A DNA stretch of 64,000 bases from Parvibium lacunae (GTDB lineage Bacteria; Pseudomonadota; Gammaproteobacteria; Burkholderiales; Burkholderiaceae_D), in assembly GCF_003335215.1 (NCBI RefSeq), contig NZ_QPGB01000002.1, positions 248,001 through 312,000 on the forward strand, given 5' to 3'. A program made the translations under genes and the position numbers. The notes beneath the pieces are model-generated. The model was not told the origin of the DNA and did no database searches. It was given only the letters and a program-made list of their open reading frames with translations. The stretch's first letter is position 1; every line of letters starts with the position of its first letter. Positions 55,007 to 63,363 of this stretch are shown here, one piece after another.

Positions 55007-56809
55007 ATGCCGAGCATGAATGCAACTGCCAAAAAAGACCCCGAAAATAGTAAATTAACGGTCGGAACCGTGATGCGGGCACTCTTGAAAGCGGGGCATG
55101 TGAATGCCGACACCGCCGAGCGCTTAAAGGTGAATGGCCGCCTGAAGCGTGCCGACATGCATCCCCTGAGTTTTGTGGCAGAGCAGCGCTTGAAATCACT
55201 ATTACCCCCGCATAAGGTTCTGCAACTCGAATGGCTTACCGAGTGGTTTGCGCAAGAGATTGGCCTGCCTTATGCCCATATTGACCCACTGCGCGTTGAT
55301 ATACAGCGCGTCACGGAAGTGATGTCGAGCGCCTATGCCTCACGCTTCAAAATTCTGCCGTTGGAAGTCAATCCAACCACCGTAACGCTGGCGGTTGCGG
55401 AACCCTATCTTAACGACTGGGAGGCCGAGCTCAAGCCGATTTTGAAAAAGGATTTCAAGCGAGTTTTTGCTAACCCAGAAGATATTGATCGTTATATCGT
55501 TGAGTTTTACAGCATGGCGCGCTCGGTACGCAATGCAGCCAAAACCGGCGCGGTCAATAATCAACAAAGCTTTGAACAATTGGTTGAACTGGGCCAGAGT
55601 GGGCGGCAACTGGATGCCAACGATGCCCACATTGTGCATGTGGTCGATTGGCTCTTGCAGTACGCTTTTGAGCAACGCGCCAGTGATATACACATGGAAC
55701 CCCGACGTGAGCAGGGCTTAGTCCGGTTTCGAATTGATGGCGTCTTGCACCAGGTCTATCAAGTCCCGATCTCGGTGATGAGTGCCATGATCGCTCGGAT
55801 TAAAATTTTAGGGCGTATGGATGTGGTTGAACGGCGTCGCCCACAAGATGGCCGAATCAAAACCCGCACCCCCAGCGGGGAAGAAGTCGAAATGCGCCTC
55901 TCTACCTTACCCACTGCTTTTGGGGAAAAGTTGGTGATGCGGATTTTTGACCCCGAAGTCTTGTTACGTGATCTGACCGAGCTCGGTTTCTCTGAGGAAG
56001 ACTCAGCCCGCTGGCAACAAATGACCCAGAGTCCAACGGGGATTATTCTCGTGACTGGCCCAACTGGCTCAGGTAAAACGACGACCCTCTATTCCACCCT
56101 GAAATCGCTAGCAACCGAAGAAGTCAATGTGTGTACGGTGGAAGACCCCATCGAAATGGTGGAACCCAGCTTTAATCAGATGCAAGTCCAGCATGGTATT
56201 GACTTGGGCTTTGCTGATGGCTTACGAGCACTGATGCGACAAGACCCTGATATTATTATGGTGGGGGAAATTCGTGATCTGGCCACCGCAGAAATGGCGA
56301 TTCAAGCGTCATTAACCGGCCACCTCGTCTTATCGACACTGCATACCAACGATGCCCCCTCGGCCCTGACCCGCATGCTGGAGCTAGGCGTGCCGTCCTA
56401 TTTAATGAATGCCACCATTCTCGGCGTTATGGCACAACGCTTGGTCCGAACACTCTGCCCGCATTGCAAAGTGGTTGGTGAACCGATTCCTGAGGATATC
56501 TGGCACAGTCTGATTGCCCCCTGGAAAATGAAAGCGCCGACCCACGTGTATCGACCAGTTGGTTGTCTGGAATGTCGAAACACCGGCTATAAAGGACGCG
56601 CAGGGATCTATGAAGTGATGCTGATGAATGACGCCATTCGCCTACTCCTTACCCAAGCGCCCAATCTCTCTGCCATGCGCTTACAGGCCATGAAAGATGG
56701 CATGAAAACCTTACGGGTTTCCGGCGCGCTCAAGATTGCAGCGGGCCTCACGACGCTGGAAGAGGTACTAAAAGTAGCCCCTGCTGTCGAGCCAGAAAAA
56801 CCTAACTGA
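55007..56809 (+). CDS. PilB/GspE-type secretion or pilus assembly ATPase
   Basis: A 600-residue hexameric ATPase. An N-terminal domain (about 20-160, MshEN/T2SSE_N region) precedes the catalytic part with Walker A GPTGSGKTTTLYS, Asp box GEIRDLATAEMA, His box GHLVLSTLHTNDAPSA and a tetra-Cys zinc site (CPHC ... CLEC) near the C-terminus. It is not beside pilC/pilD or other gsp genes; with pilT/pilU 26 kb away it may serve as a second assembly motor. ATG at 55007 has AGG six bases before it; 55016 is an alternative. Confidence 0.92.
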   Translation: MPSMNATAKKDPENSKLTVGTVMRALLKAGHVNADTAERLKVNGRLKRADMHPLSFVAEQRLKSLLPPHKVLQLEWLTEWFAQEIGLPYAHIDPLRVDIQRVTEVMSSAYASRFKILPLEVNPTTVTLAVAEPYLNDWEAELKPILKKDFKRVFANPEDIDRYIVEFYSMARSVRNAAKTGAVNNQQSFEQLVELGQSGRQLDANDAHIVHVVDWLLQYAFEQRASDIHMEPRREQGLVRFRIDGVLHQVYQVPISVMSAMIARIKILGRMDVVERRRPQDGRIKTRTPSGEEVEMRLSTLPTAFGEKLVMRIFDPEVLLRDLTELGFSEEDSARWQQMTQSPTGIILVTGPTGSGKTTTLYSTLKSLATEEVNVCTVEDPIEMVEPSFNQMQVQHGIDLGFADGLRALMRQDPDIIMVGEIRDLATAEMAIQASLTGHLVLSTLHTNDAPSALTRMLELGVPSYLMNATILGVMAQRLVRTLCPHCKVVGEPIPEDIWHSLIAPWKMKAPTHVYRPVGCLECRNTGYKGRAGIYEVMLMNDAIRLLLTQAPNLSAMRLQAMKDGMKTLRVSGALKIAAGLTTLEEVLKVAPAVEPEKPN

Positions 56810-56883
56810 TCGCGTTTCTGTCCTGTTGCAATTTTACGGGCGCTGTATCTGGTGGTGATGCCACCTAGCCGTTAAGCTGGCTT

Positions 56884-57510
56884 ATGGATACCTTATTGAT
56901 CAGCTCCCCTTCCCTGTTCTGGACACATACGCTGTCGTTTATCAGCTATTTCGCCATCATGTCGGTCACGCCCGGCCCCAATAACGTGTTGGTGACCGCT
57001 TCTGGTGCCGCCTTTGGTTTTAAACGCACCCTGCCCCACATGCTCGGTATTGGCTGGGGGCATGCCCTGCAAACAGTGGCGATTGCCTTGGGACTGGGAC
57101 AACTTTTCCTGCATGCCCCTTGGCTACATGTCGCTCTCAAAAGCTTGGGAACAGCCTACTTACTCTATTTGGCATGGCGTTTATGGCATAGCGCCGTGAT
57201 TGCAACCCCGGAAGTTAGACAACCGATCAGGTTTGTCGAAGCCGCACTATTTCAGTTCGTCAACCCCAAAGCATGGGTCATGGCTCTCAACACGGTAACC
57301 CTATTTTTACCGAGTGGCTGGCCCTGGTGGCTGGCTTGTTTGTATTTGACAGTAGTCTTGGTGTGCGTCAATTTTCCATGTGTCGCCCTGTGGGCCGTGT
57401 GTGGTGCCCGCTTGCAAGGCCACTTGCAAAAACCAGTGGGGCGACGGCTGTTTTTTGGCAGCATGGCCATCGGGCTGATCATCACAGGGGGATGGATGAT
57501 TTGCCAATAA
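56884..57510 (+). CDS. LysE/RhtB family amino-acid exporter
   Basis: A 208-residue membrane protein, six helices, with the family signature MSVTPGPNNVLV in the first helix-loop and a GFKRTLPHMLGIGWGH segment. It exports an amino acid or derivative; substrate not predictable. The start is the first ATG; a second ATG just before SVTPGPNN is less likely because helix 1 would be cut. Confidence 0.9.
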   Translation: MDTLLISSPSLFWTHTLSFISYFAIMSVTPGPNNVLVTASGAAFGFKRTLPHMLGIGWGHALQTVAIALGLGQLFLHAPWLHVALKSLGTAYLLYLAWRLWHSAVIATPEVRQPIRFVEAALFQFVNPKAWVMALNTVTLFLPSGWPWWLACLYLTVVLVCVNFPCVALWAVCGARLQGHLQKPVGRRLFFGSMAIGLIITGGWMICQ

Positions 57511-57604
57511 GGCAGCCCATCGCTCTAGACGAATAAGCTGCCGCTAAACTAGGAATTAATCGCAGCACCAAGCCGACGCTCTCAAGAAAAACTCCCTATC
57601 TTGC

Positions 57605-57634
57605 TTGTGAAGCGGGCTGGCTATGCCCTACAAT
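57605..57634 (+). promoter_or_regulatory. Candidate sigma-70 promoter of the cytochrome c genes
   Basis: TTGTGA (57605-57610), an 18-base spacer and TACAAT (57629-57634). The first cytochrome gene starts 32 bases downstream. Confidence 0.45.
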
Positions 57635-57665
57635 GACGCTTTCTTAGAACTGTTTGATATAAATC

Positions 57666-57992
57666 ATGACATTCTCCATCAAATCCTTTTTCTGCCTCAG
57701 CGCCCTCTTTCTTGCGGCAACGGCACCTGTTAATGCTGCCGAGGGTAATGCGAAAGCGGCTGAAGCAAAAATATCCATGTGTATCGGCTGCCATCAGATT
57801 CCTGACTACAAAGCCTCTTTCCCGACCGTTTACTCCGTACCGTTAATCAAAGGCCAAAACGCCAAATACATCGAAGCGGCATTAAATGCCTATAAGAAAG
57901 GCGAGCGTAGCCACCCCACCATGCGTGGTATTGCCAAACAGCTGAGCGATCAGGACATTGCTGACTTGGCCGCGTATTACGGCAGCAAATAA
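57666..57992 (+). CDS. Small periplasmic cytochrome c (class I)
   Basis: A 108-residue protein with a signal peptide (FFCLSALFLAATAPVNA-AE), heme motif CIGCH (39-43) and a likely Met ligand in HPTMRGIA. Resembles cytochrome c4/c5-type single-heme electron carriers. A second cytochrome gene follows 63 bases later and shares the same layout; together they likely carry electrons to a terminal oxidase. Confidence 0.88.
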   Translation: MTFSIKSFFCLSALFLAATAPVNAAEGNAKAAEAKISMCIGCHQIPDYKASFPTVYSVPLIKGQNAKYIEAALNAYKKGERSHPTMRGIAKQLSDQDIADLAAYYGSK

Positions 57993-58055
57993 CGGACTGG
58001 TGACCAATTTATCGGGCAAGCCCTGCTTCACCTTGCCCTCCCCCTGGAGAAAATG

Positions 58056-58400
58056 ATGCAAATGACAAAGACAATCACACTGATTGCCCTGCTAACCGCG
58101 AGTCTCGGTGCGATGGCTGCCGATAAGGCTGCAGGCCAAAAACTGGCAGATGCCCAATGTGCGGCTTGCCATGCAAAAGTCACAGGCAATGACAAAGATT
58201 GGAATGTGCCACTCGATCCGAGTTATCCCAAGCTTGCAGGTCAAAAACAGGACTATCTGCTGCAAGCGTTAAAAGATTACAAGAGCGGCGCACGTAAAAA
58301 TGCCATCATGGCAGGCCAAGTGGAGAAGCTGAGCAAGAAAGACTTAGAAAATCTCTCCGCTTATTTTGCTAGCCTCAAAGGAACCCTAAGCTACCGATAA
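58056..58400 (+). CDS. Small periplasmic cytochrome c (class I)
   Basis: About 114 residues: signal peptide (TLIALLTASLGAMA-AD), heme motif CAACH, and a C-terminal helix ending SAYFASLKG that is typical of cytochrome c553/c4 domains; Met in IMAGQVEKLS is the probable second ligand. GGAG six bases before the ATG at 58056 (an ATG three bases earlier is too close). Paralogue of the previous gene, probably by tandem duplication. Confidence 0.88.
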   Translation: MQMTKTITLIALLTASLGAMAADKAAGQKLADAQCAACHAKVTGNDKDWNVPLDPSYPKLAGQKQDYLLQALKDYKSGARKNAIMAGQVEKLSKKDLENLSAYFASLKGTLSYR

Positions 58401-58429
58401 GTTGATCTAGCGCAAACCCTGATCCTATC

Positions 58430-58455
58430 AGCCGCAACTTTTGCGGCTTTTTATT
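58430..58455 (+). terminator. Rho-independent terminator of the cytochrome genes
   Basis: Stem AGCCGCAA (58430-58437) with TTGCGGCT (58441-58448), then TTTTATT. It lies 29 bases after the second cytochrome stop. Confidence 0.85.
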
Positions 58456-58561
58456 CTCTACACTCAAGACACCATGAATTTAGACGAGTAGCAGTGCATT
58501 GACCCGTAAGTTCGAGGTGTAGCAGAGAAGGAAATCAACCCATGATGAAAGGAACCACGGC

Positions 58562-58987
58562 ATGAAAATTCTATTACCCGTTGACGGCAGCGATTACAGT
58601 AAGTTCGCAGTTAAGTACCTCTTGTCGCATAAGTCAGTCTTTGGCGAACAAGTATCGCTCACACTGGCACACGTTTATCCCTCTCTCCCCGGCCATATCA
58701 GTGCGCACATTGATAAAGAAACTTTAGCGGCCTATCACGCTGAACAAGTCGAAAGCGCGACCGCCAGTGCCCGCAAACTGCTTGATGCCGCGAAACAAGA
58801 CTACAAAATCACGAGCAAACGAGGGGATGCTGGCGAAGAGATTGCCAAACTCGCCGAAAAAGGAAAATTTGATATGGTCATCATGGGATCCCATGGTCGG
58901 GGCGCATTCAGTGGCCTGTTCCTTGGCTCAGTAGCGCGCAAGGTCCTGGCTGCTTGCAAAGTGCCCGTGCTGTTGATTCGCGAATGA
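58562..58987 (+). CDS. Universal stress protein UspA family
   Basis: A 141-residue single-domain USP. ILLPVDGSDYSKFAVKYLL at the start and the ATP-binding signature MGSHGRGAFSGLFLGSVARKVL near the end. A separate gene from the USP domain of the kinase fusion at 31.4 kb. Preceded by AGGA. Confidence 0.94.
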   Translation: MKILLPVDGSDYSKFAVKYLLSHKSVFGEQVSLTLAHVYPSLPGHISAHIDKETLAAYHAEQVESATASARKLLDAAKQDYKITSKRGDAGEEIAKLAEKGKFDMVIMGSHGRGAFSGLFLGSVARKVLAACKVPVLLIRE

Positions 58988-59005
58988 CCCTTACACGTTT
59001 TTGAG

Positions 59006-59428
59006 CTACAACTGTTGTTGTAAACGTTGCAAGTAAGCTTGGCTGTCTGGCATCTGCCCTTGCTGTTGGGCTTGCCAGACAATCTCCGCCAAACAATCCA
59101 TCACTGCATGAGCCGCTTGATGCTCTGAATCGAATTTACGGGTTAAACCCTGATAAATCGGCACGATACCCGGCGGCTGATCAATCGATAGCTGCTCGCT
59201 AACGGCCAAATGCATAGAAAGATGCAGAAAAGGATTGGTGTGATATTCGCCATCAGCATAATCCTGACCGAGCTGATCTGAATCTGCCAATATGGCGTGA
59301 TATTCGGGATGCCAAAGGACTGCGGCAAACCCCATTTTTTCCAAGGGCGTCATGCTTTTGGGGCTGTGGCGCTTGGCCCAACATGCCATAAAAAATTGCC
59401 GGACTTGCGTGCGACTCGGGTTAAACAT
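59006..59428 (-). CDS. DUF1841 family protein
   Basis: A 140-residue protein beginning MFNPSRTQVRQFF and containing TNPFLHLSMHLAVSEQLSIDQPPGI, the DUF1841 signature; function unknown. The frame is open to 59524 but the ATG at 59428 fits the family start. It overlaps the 3' end of the upstream GDT1-like gene by eight bases, so the two are likely coupled, as seen in related genomes. Confidence 0.9.
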   Translation of the reverse strand: MFNPSRTQVRQFFMACWAKRHSPKSMTPLEKMGFAAVLWHPEYHAILADSDQLGQDYADGEYHTNPFLHLSMHLAVSEQLSIDQPPGIVPIYQGLTRKFDSEHQAAHAVMDCLAEIVWQAQQQGQMPDSQAYLQRLQQQL

Positions 59429-60116
59429 AAAGCTGTCTCTCAAGTTGACAAGCTGATACTGACGCCTGCGCCATTGCCCCCTGTTGCAGCACTGCAGGCG
59501 TTGCGGCGTGAGATGGCGGGGCAAGCTGAAAATGGCTTCTGGGCGCTAAGAGCGTCAAGATCGCAAGAATCAGGAATAACCCAGCAGCAAGCCCATGAAT
59601 CAGCCGTAAGGGTAATTTTTTCGCTGCTTTCTGGCCGATTAGCACCACTGGCACATTCGCTAATAACATCCCCAGAGTTGTGCCCATCACAACGGCCACC
59701 AGCCCCCACGTCTCCCAGGCGGCATATTTTGCTGCCAAGAGCACCGTCGCAATTTGAGTTTTATCTCCTAACTCGGCGATAAAAAATGCCACTGTCGTGG
59801 TCCAGAAAACGCCATGCTTGCCCGCTTGTGGCAGCGCGGCTTCATCGACTTTATCGGGAATCAGCATCCAGCCAGCCATTAGCAGCAGCGATGTCGCTAA
59901 GCCCCATTGTAACCAGGCAGGATCTAGCCAACCAGCCAATACATTGCCGACCCAGCCGGCAGCGGCATGATTAAAAATGGTGGCAACAAAAATCCCGGCA
60001 ATAATCGGCCAAGGTTGGCGAAAGCGAGCGGCCAGCACCAGGGCTAAAAGCTGGGTTTTATCCCCCATTTCACTGATCGCAACGAGGGTGGTGGAAGACA
60101 ACAATGCTTCAATCAT
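59421..60116 (-). CDS. TMEM165/GDT1 (UPF0016) family cation transporter
   Basis: A 231-residue membrane protein with six or seven helices and the twin ExGDKTQ motifs (SEMGDKTQLLAL and AELGDKTQIATV). Members move Mn2+ or Ca2+; the bacterial MneA-type relatives export manganese. A C-terminal 35-residue extension after the last helix (APPSHAATP...) is unusual and overlaps DUF1841. The 64-base gap before it is too short for a yybP-ykoY manganese riboswitch. Confidence 0.9.
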   Translation of the reverse strand: MIEALLSSTTLVAISEMGDKTQLLALVLAARFRQPWPIIAGIFVATIFNHAAAGWVGNVLAGWLDPAWLQWGLATSLLLMAGWMLIPDKVDEAALPQAGKHGVFWTTTVAFFIAELGDKTQIATVLLAAKYAAWETWGLVAVVMGTTLGMLLANVPVVLIGQKAAKKLPLRLIHGLAAGLFLILAILTLLAPRSHFQLAPPSHAATPAVLQQGAMAQASVSACQLERQLYV

Positions 60117-60180
60117 GGGCTGTAAACCTTTGTGAACGTTGGCCCCTGCGACGCTTGACGTAACAGGCGCGTATTAGCAA

Positions 60181-60813
60181 TTAACTCGTTTTAAATCGAT
60201 AGTCACATAAATCCTGCATCATGCACTCAGCGCAGCGAGGCTTACGAGCCTGACAAACATAGCGCCCATGCAGAATTAACCAATGGTGCGCATCTACCTT
60301 AAATTCTGCAGGCACCACTTTCAGTAACTTTTGTTCAACTGCCAACACGGTTTTACCTGGTGCCAGCCCCGTGCGATTGCTCACCCGGAAAATATGGGTA
60401 TCAACGGCGATCGTCGGTTGTCCAAATGCGGTATTCAAAATCACATTCGCTGTCTTACGCCCTACCCCCGGCAACGCCTCAAGTGCCGCGCGCTCAGCCG
60501 GGACCTCACCAGTATGCTGGCGTAACAAGAGTTCGCAGGTCGCAATCACGTGTTTTGCCTTGCTCCGAAATAAGCCAATCGTTTGAATATAAGGAATGAT
60601 GCCCGCTTCACCGAGTGCCGCAATTTGTGCCGGGGTATTCGCCACCTTGAATAATTTGGCGGTCGCGAGATTCACACTTTTATCGGTTGCTTGAGCCGAG
60701 AGCATCACCGCAATCAGCAACTCAAATGGGCTGGTGTAATGCAATTCTGTGGTGGGCTTGGGATTATCTGCCTGCCAACGCAGAAACATCTCGCGACGTT
60801 TTTGTGCATTCAT
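60181..60813 (-). CDS. nth: Endonuclease III
   Basis: A 210-residue base-excision glycosylase/lyase for oxidised pyrimidines. The helix-hairpin-helix [13 protein letters not shown] holds catalytic Lys, [11 protein letters not shown] the Asp, and the C-terminal [4Fe-4S] Cys set C-x6-C-x2-C-x5-C is in [17 protein letters not shown]. The start overlaps the ferredoxin gene's stop by four bases, a common rsxB-nth pair. Confidence 0.97.
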   Translation of the reverse strand: MNAQKRREMFLRWQADNPKPTTELHYTSPFELLIAVMLSAQATDKSVNLATAKLFKVANTPAQIAALGEAGIIPYIQTIGLFRSKAKHVIATCELLLRQHTGEVPAERAALEALPGVGRKTANVILNTAFGQPTIAVDTHIFRVSNRTGLAPGKTVLAVEQKLLKVVPAEFKVDAHHWLILHGRYVCQARKPRCAECMMQDLCDYRFKTS

Positions 60814-61511
60814 ACCGCCCCGTCTCCCGCTTTAGAACGCTCTATTGCGGCTGCCACGAGCTGCTGTTTGCGCAGTAGCGTCGGATCATCTGGATGCGTT
60901 TTCTGTAAGGCATTGAGTTCTGCCAATTTGGCCTCCGCTTTGCGGCGCAGCCGTTCTTCATTTTCAATCTGCTCACGCTGCAAACGCGCTTGACGCGCTT
61001 CATAACGGCTGCGCGCTAGCGCGGCATCGCGCGCCTGCCACTGGGGTAAGGGGGGTTCCGGACTGATCATCTCAATACAAGCCACAGGGCATGGTGCCAC
61101 ACATAAATCGCAGCCGGTACACCAATCGGCAATCACGGTATGCATTTGTTTGGCAGCACCGACAATCGCATCAACAGGACAAGCTTGAATACAGAGCGTA
61201 CAGCCAATACACCACTCGGAACGAATCATGGCAACCCGACGCGGCGCTTCAACGCCGTGAACTGGGTTTAGAGGAATCACAGGACGGCCCAGACGTGCAG
61301 CCAGTTTCGCGATACCCGCCGCGCCACCGGGTGGGCACTGATTGATCTCGGCGGCGTTATTGGCAATCGCTTCCGCATAGGGACGGCAGCCCTGATAACC
61401 GCATTTAGTGCATTGGGTTTGGGGCAATAAATCGTGAATATCGTCGGCCAGGGATGACACAGCAGTCTGAGGAGCAGGGGAATCGATCAATCTGCGATTA
61501 TAACTGCCCAC
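60810..61511 (-). CDS. RnfB/RsxB-like ferredoxin without membrane anchor
   Basis: A 233-residue iron-sulfur protein: an Fe-S domain ([16 protein letters not shown]) and two ferredoxin [4Fe-4S] motifs ([24 protein letters not shown]), then a Lys/Glu/Arg helical tail (about 165-233). It lacks the N-terminal membrane helix of RnfB. No other rnf genes are here; such solitary forms precede nth in betaproteobacteria. Electrons might serve the nth cluster or other Fe-S enzymes (inference). GTG start at 61511 or a TTG seven codons in. Confidence 0.85.
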   Translation of the reverse strand: MGSYNRRLIDSPAPQTAVSSLADDIHDLLPQTQCTKCGYQGCRPYAEAIANNAAEINQCPPGGAAGIAKLAARLGRPVIPLNPVHGVEAPRRVAMIRSEWCIGCTLCIQACPVDAIVGAAKQMHTVIADWCTGCDLCVAPCPVACIEMISPEPPLPQWQARDAALARSRYEARQARLQREQIENEERLRRKAEAKLAELNALQKTHPDDPTLLRKQQLVAAAIERSKAGDGAV

Positions 61512-61525
61512 CGATTCAGGATGAC

Positions 61526-62524
61526 CTATCCCTCTATGTGTTTAAGGGTATCACCAGCGTCCTCATCTGCCCGACGCGCCGTCAGGCCAGCGTAGATGAA
61601 ATAGCGGTTACGCCCACCACTTTTAGCCTGATAAAGAGCCTCGTCAGCCCGCAAAATCAGGGCTGCATTGGTAAGGTCTGGAGTCACTCGAACACTGGCT
61701 ATGCCCAAACTAGCGGTCACATGGAGACTGGTTGGAGAGTAAGCATGTGGCAAGGCACGCACCGCCACATTACGCATGATATTGCGCGCCACCACGATGG
61801 CGCCATCTGGGTCGGTATCTGGCAAGACGACAGCAAACTCCTCGCCCCCATAACGCGCCGCGATATCCGTGGGGCGCTGACACGCGTGACGCATCGACTC
61901 AGCAATCACTTGCAAGCACTCATCGCCAGCTAAGTGACCGTAGCCGTCGTTATATTTTTTGAAATGATCAACATCGCAAAGCAAGAGACTCAGCCAGCCC
62001 TGACTACGTCGCAAACGCCCGATTTCTTGGGCCAAATAGCTATCAAAAAAGCGGCGATTAGCCAGCCCCGTGAGACCATCTTGATGTGACTGGATTTCCA
62101 ATTCCATGTTTGCCTGCGCTAACTCCTGCGAGAGCTGTAACAACCGCTGACGCATATCGTCAATGCGCTGCATAGCGCGGATCTTGGCGCTCAGCACCAC
62201 ATAGCTCACTGGCTTGACCAAATAATCATCGCCACCGGCCTCAATCCCTCGCTCTAGATCTTGATCGTCTTCTTTCGCGGACAGAAAAATAATCGGCACC
62301 CAATCGTCAATGCGATATCGGCGCATTTGCTGCGCAACCGTATAACCATCGGTATCGGGCATCATCACATCCAACAACACCAAGCCTGGACGCTCGCGCT
62401 TGAATAGGTGCATCGCTTCCTCGCCATTACTAGCAAGAATCGCTTTGTGCCCCATCTTTTCGATCATTTTAGACAGAGCGAAACGTAACGTTTTAGAGTC
62501 ATCCACCACCAAAATTGTTAGCAT
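61526..62524 (-). CDS. Response regulator with GGDEF diguanylate cyclase domain
   Basis: A 332-residue two-component output protein. Receiver domain about 1-120 with the acidic pair DD (VVDDSKT), phospho-acceptor Asp in [13 protein letters not shown] and Lys in YLVKPVS; a coiled linker; then GGDEF domain with GGEEF and an inhibitory RxxD (RPTD) five residues before. PleD-like: phosphorylation should drive dimerisation and c-di-GMP synthesis. No sensor kinase is adjacent. Confidence 0.95.
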   Translation of the reverse strand: MLTILVVDDSKTLRFALSKMIEKMGHKAILASNGEEAMHLFKRERPGLVLLDVMMPDTDGYTVAQQMRRYRIDDWVPIIFLSAKEDDQDLERGIEAGGDDYLVKPVSYVVLSAKIRAMQRIDDMRQRLLQLSQELAQANMELEIQSHQDGLTGLANRRFFDSYLAQEIGRLRRSQGWLSLLLCDVDHFKKYNDGYGHLAGDECLQVIAESMRHACQRPTDIAARYGGEEFAVVLPDTDPDGAIVVARNIMRNVAVRALPHAYSPTSLHVTASLGIASVRVTPDLTNAALILRADEALYQAKSGGRNRYFIYAGLTARRADEDAGDTLKHIEG

Positions 62525-62627
62525 GATCGTCGTTGGTTTATCTGTTCTGTCTCGCTCTATGATTGAACTTATCAGCGCAACACGTTATATTGCCGCACTA
62601 TGACAAGCTTAACTGCCACCCGCCCCG

Positions 62628-63332
62628 ATGCCGAATCCTACTCATAAACCCAAAGCGGCTTCATCTTCTAGCTTAACGGCAAAATCAGCACTTTCTAAAA
62701 CGACCAAAACGCCGATCAAGCGCGACCCGGAGCGCACCCGGCTCAAAATTTTAGATGCGGCTACCAGTGAATTTGCCCGCCATGGCTTGGGCGGAACGCG
62801 GGTGGATCGAATTTCCAAGCGGGCAGGCAGTAATGAACGCATGCTGTATTACTACTTCGGCAGCAAAGAAAAGCTCTTTTTGGCAGTACTTGAACGTGCC
62901 TATCTCTCTTTTGTTGCCGCAGAAAGGGCACTGGAGCTCGACTTGGCCGAGCCAGAAAAAGCGATACAAACCCTCTGCTGCTTTATCTGGGACTATTACT
63001 GGGATCATCCTGAGTTAGTGCGATTGCTTAACAGTGAAAACTTACATCAGGCCAAACACCTCAAACGCTCGGCTCGCCTGCAAGAACTGTTATCACCGCT
63101 TGTCAGCCACCTGGGTGACATTTTGGCTGAGGGCGTCAAGCAAGGCCTGTTTCGTGCAGATATTGATGCCGCAGAGGCGTATATCAAAATTGGATCACTG
63201 GGCTACTTTTATATTTCTAACCAGCACACCATTGCTGCGGTTTTAGGCCGAGATATAACGAGCGTAGCGGCACGGCGCGCTCGTTATGCCAGCAACCTGG
63301 AAATGGTACTGGCTTATTTACGTCAGCACTAG
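62628..63332 (+). CDS. TetR family transcriptional regulator
   Basis: A 234-residue dimeric regulator. After a Ser/Lys/Thr-rich 30-residue N-terminal tail comes the DNA-binding domain RLKILDAATSEFARHGLGG ... RVDRISKRAGSNERMLYYYF, then the ligand domain with WDHPELVRLLNSENL. Ligand unknown. A perfect 18-base palindrome spans its stop codon. Convergent with phaZ. Confidence 0.9.
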   Translation: MPNPTHKPKAASSSSLTAKSALSKTTKTPIKRDPERTRLKILDAATSEFARHGLGGTRVDRISKRAGSNERMLYYYFGSKEKLFLAVLERAYLSFVAAERALELDLAEPEKAIQTLCCFIWDYYWDHPELVRLLNSENLHQAKHLKRSARLQELLSPLVSHLGDILAEGVKQGLFRADIDAAEAYIKIGSLGYFYISNQHTIAAVLGRDITSVAARRARYASNLEMVLAYLRQH

Positions 63333-63339
63333 TGCTGAC
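63322..63339. repeat. 18-base perfect palindrome at the tetR stop
   Basis: GTCAGCACTAGTGCTGAC is its own complement. It contains the TAG stop of the TetR gene (63330-63332). No T-run follows. Its form fits a TetR-type operator, though the location between two convergent genes is unusual. Confidence 0.5.
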
Positions 63340-63363
63340 TGATGCTTGTGATTTACTCATGCT

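Noticed and set aside
59297-59782. 161-residue plus-strand frame opposite DUF1841 and GDT1
   Set aside because: Shadow of two recognisable genes on the other strand.
60117-60180. Possible manganese (yybP-ykoY) riboswitch before the GDT1 gene
   Set aside because: The gap of 64 bases is too short and lacks the conserved motifs.
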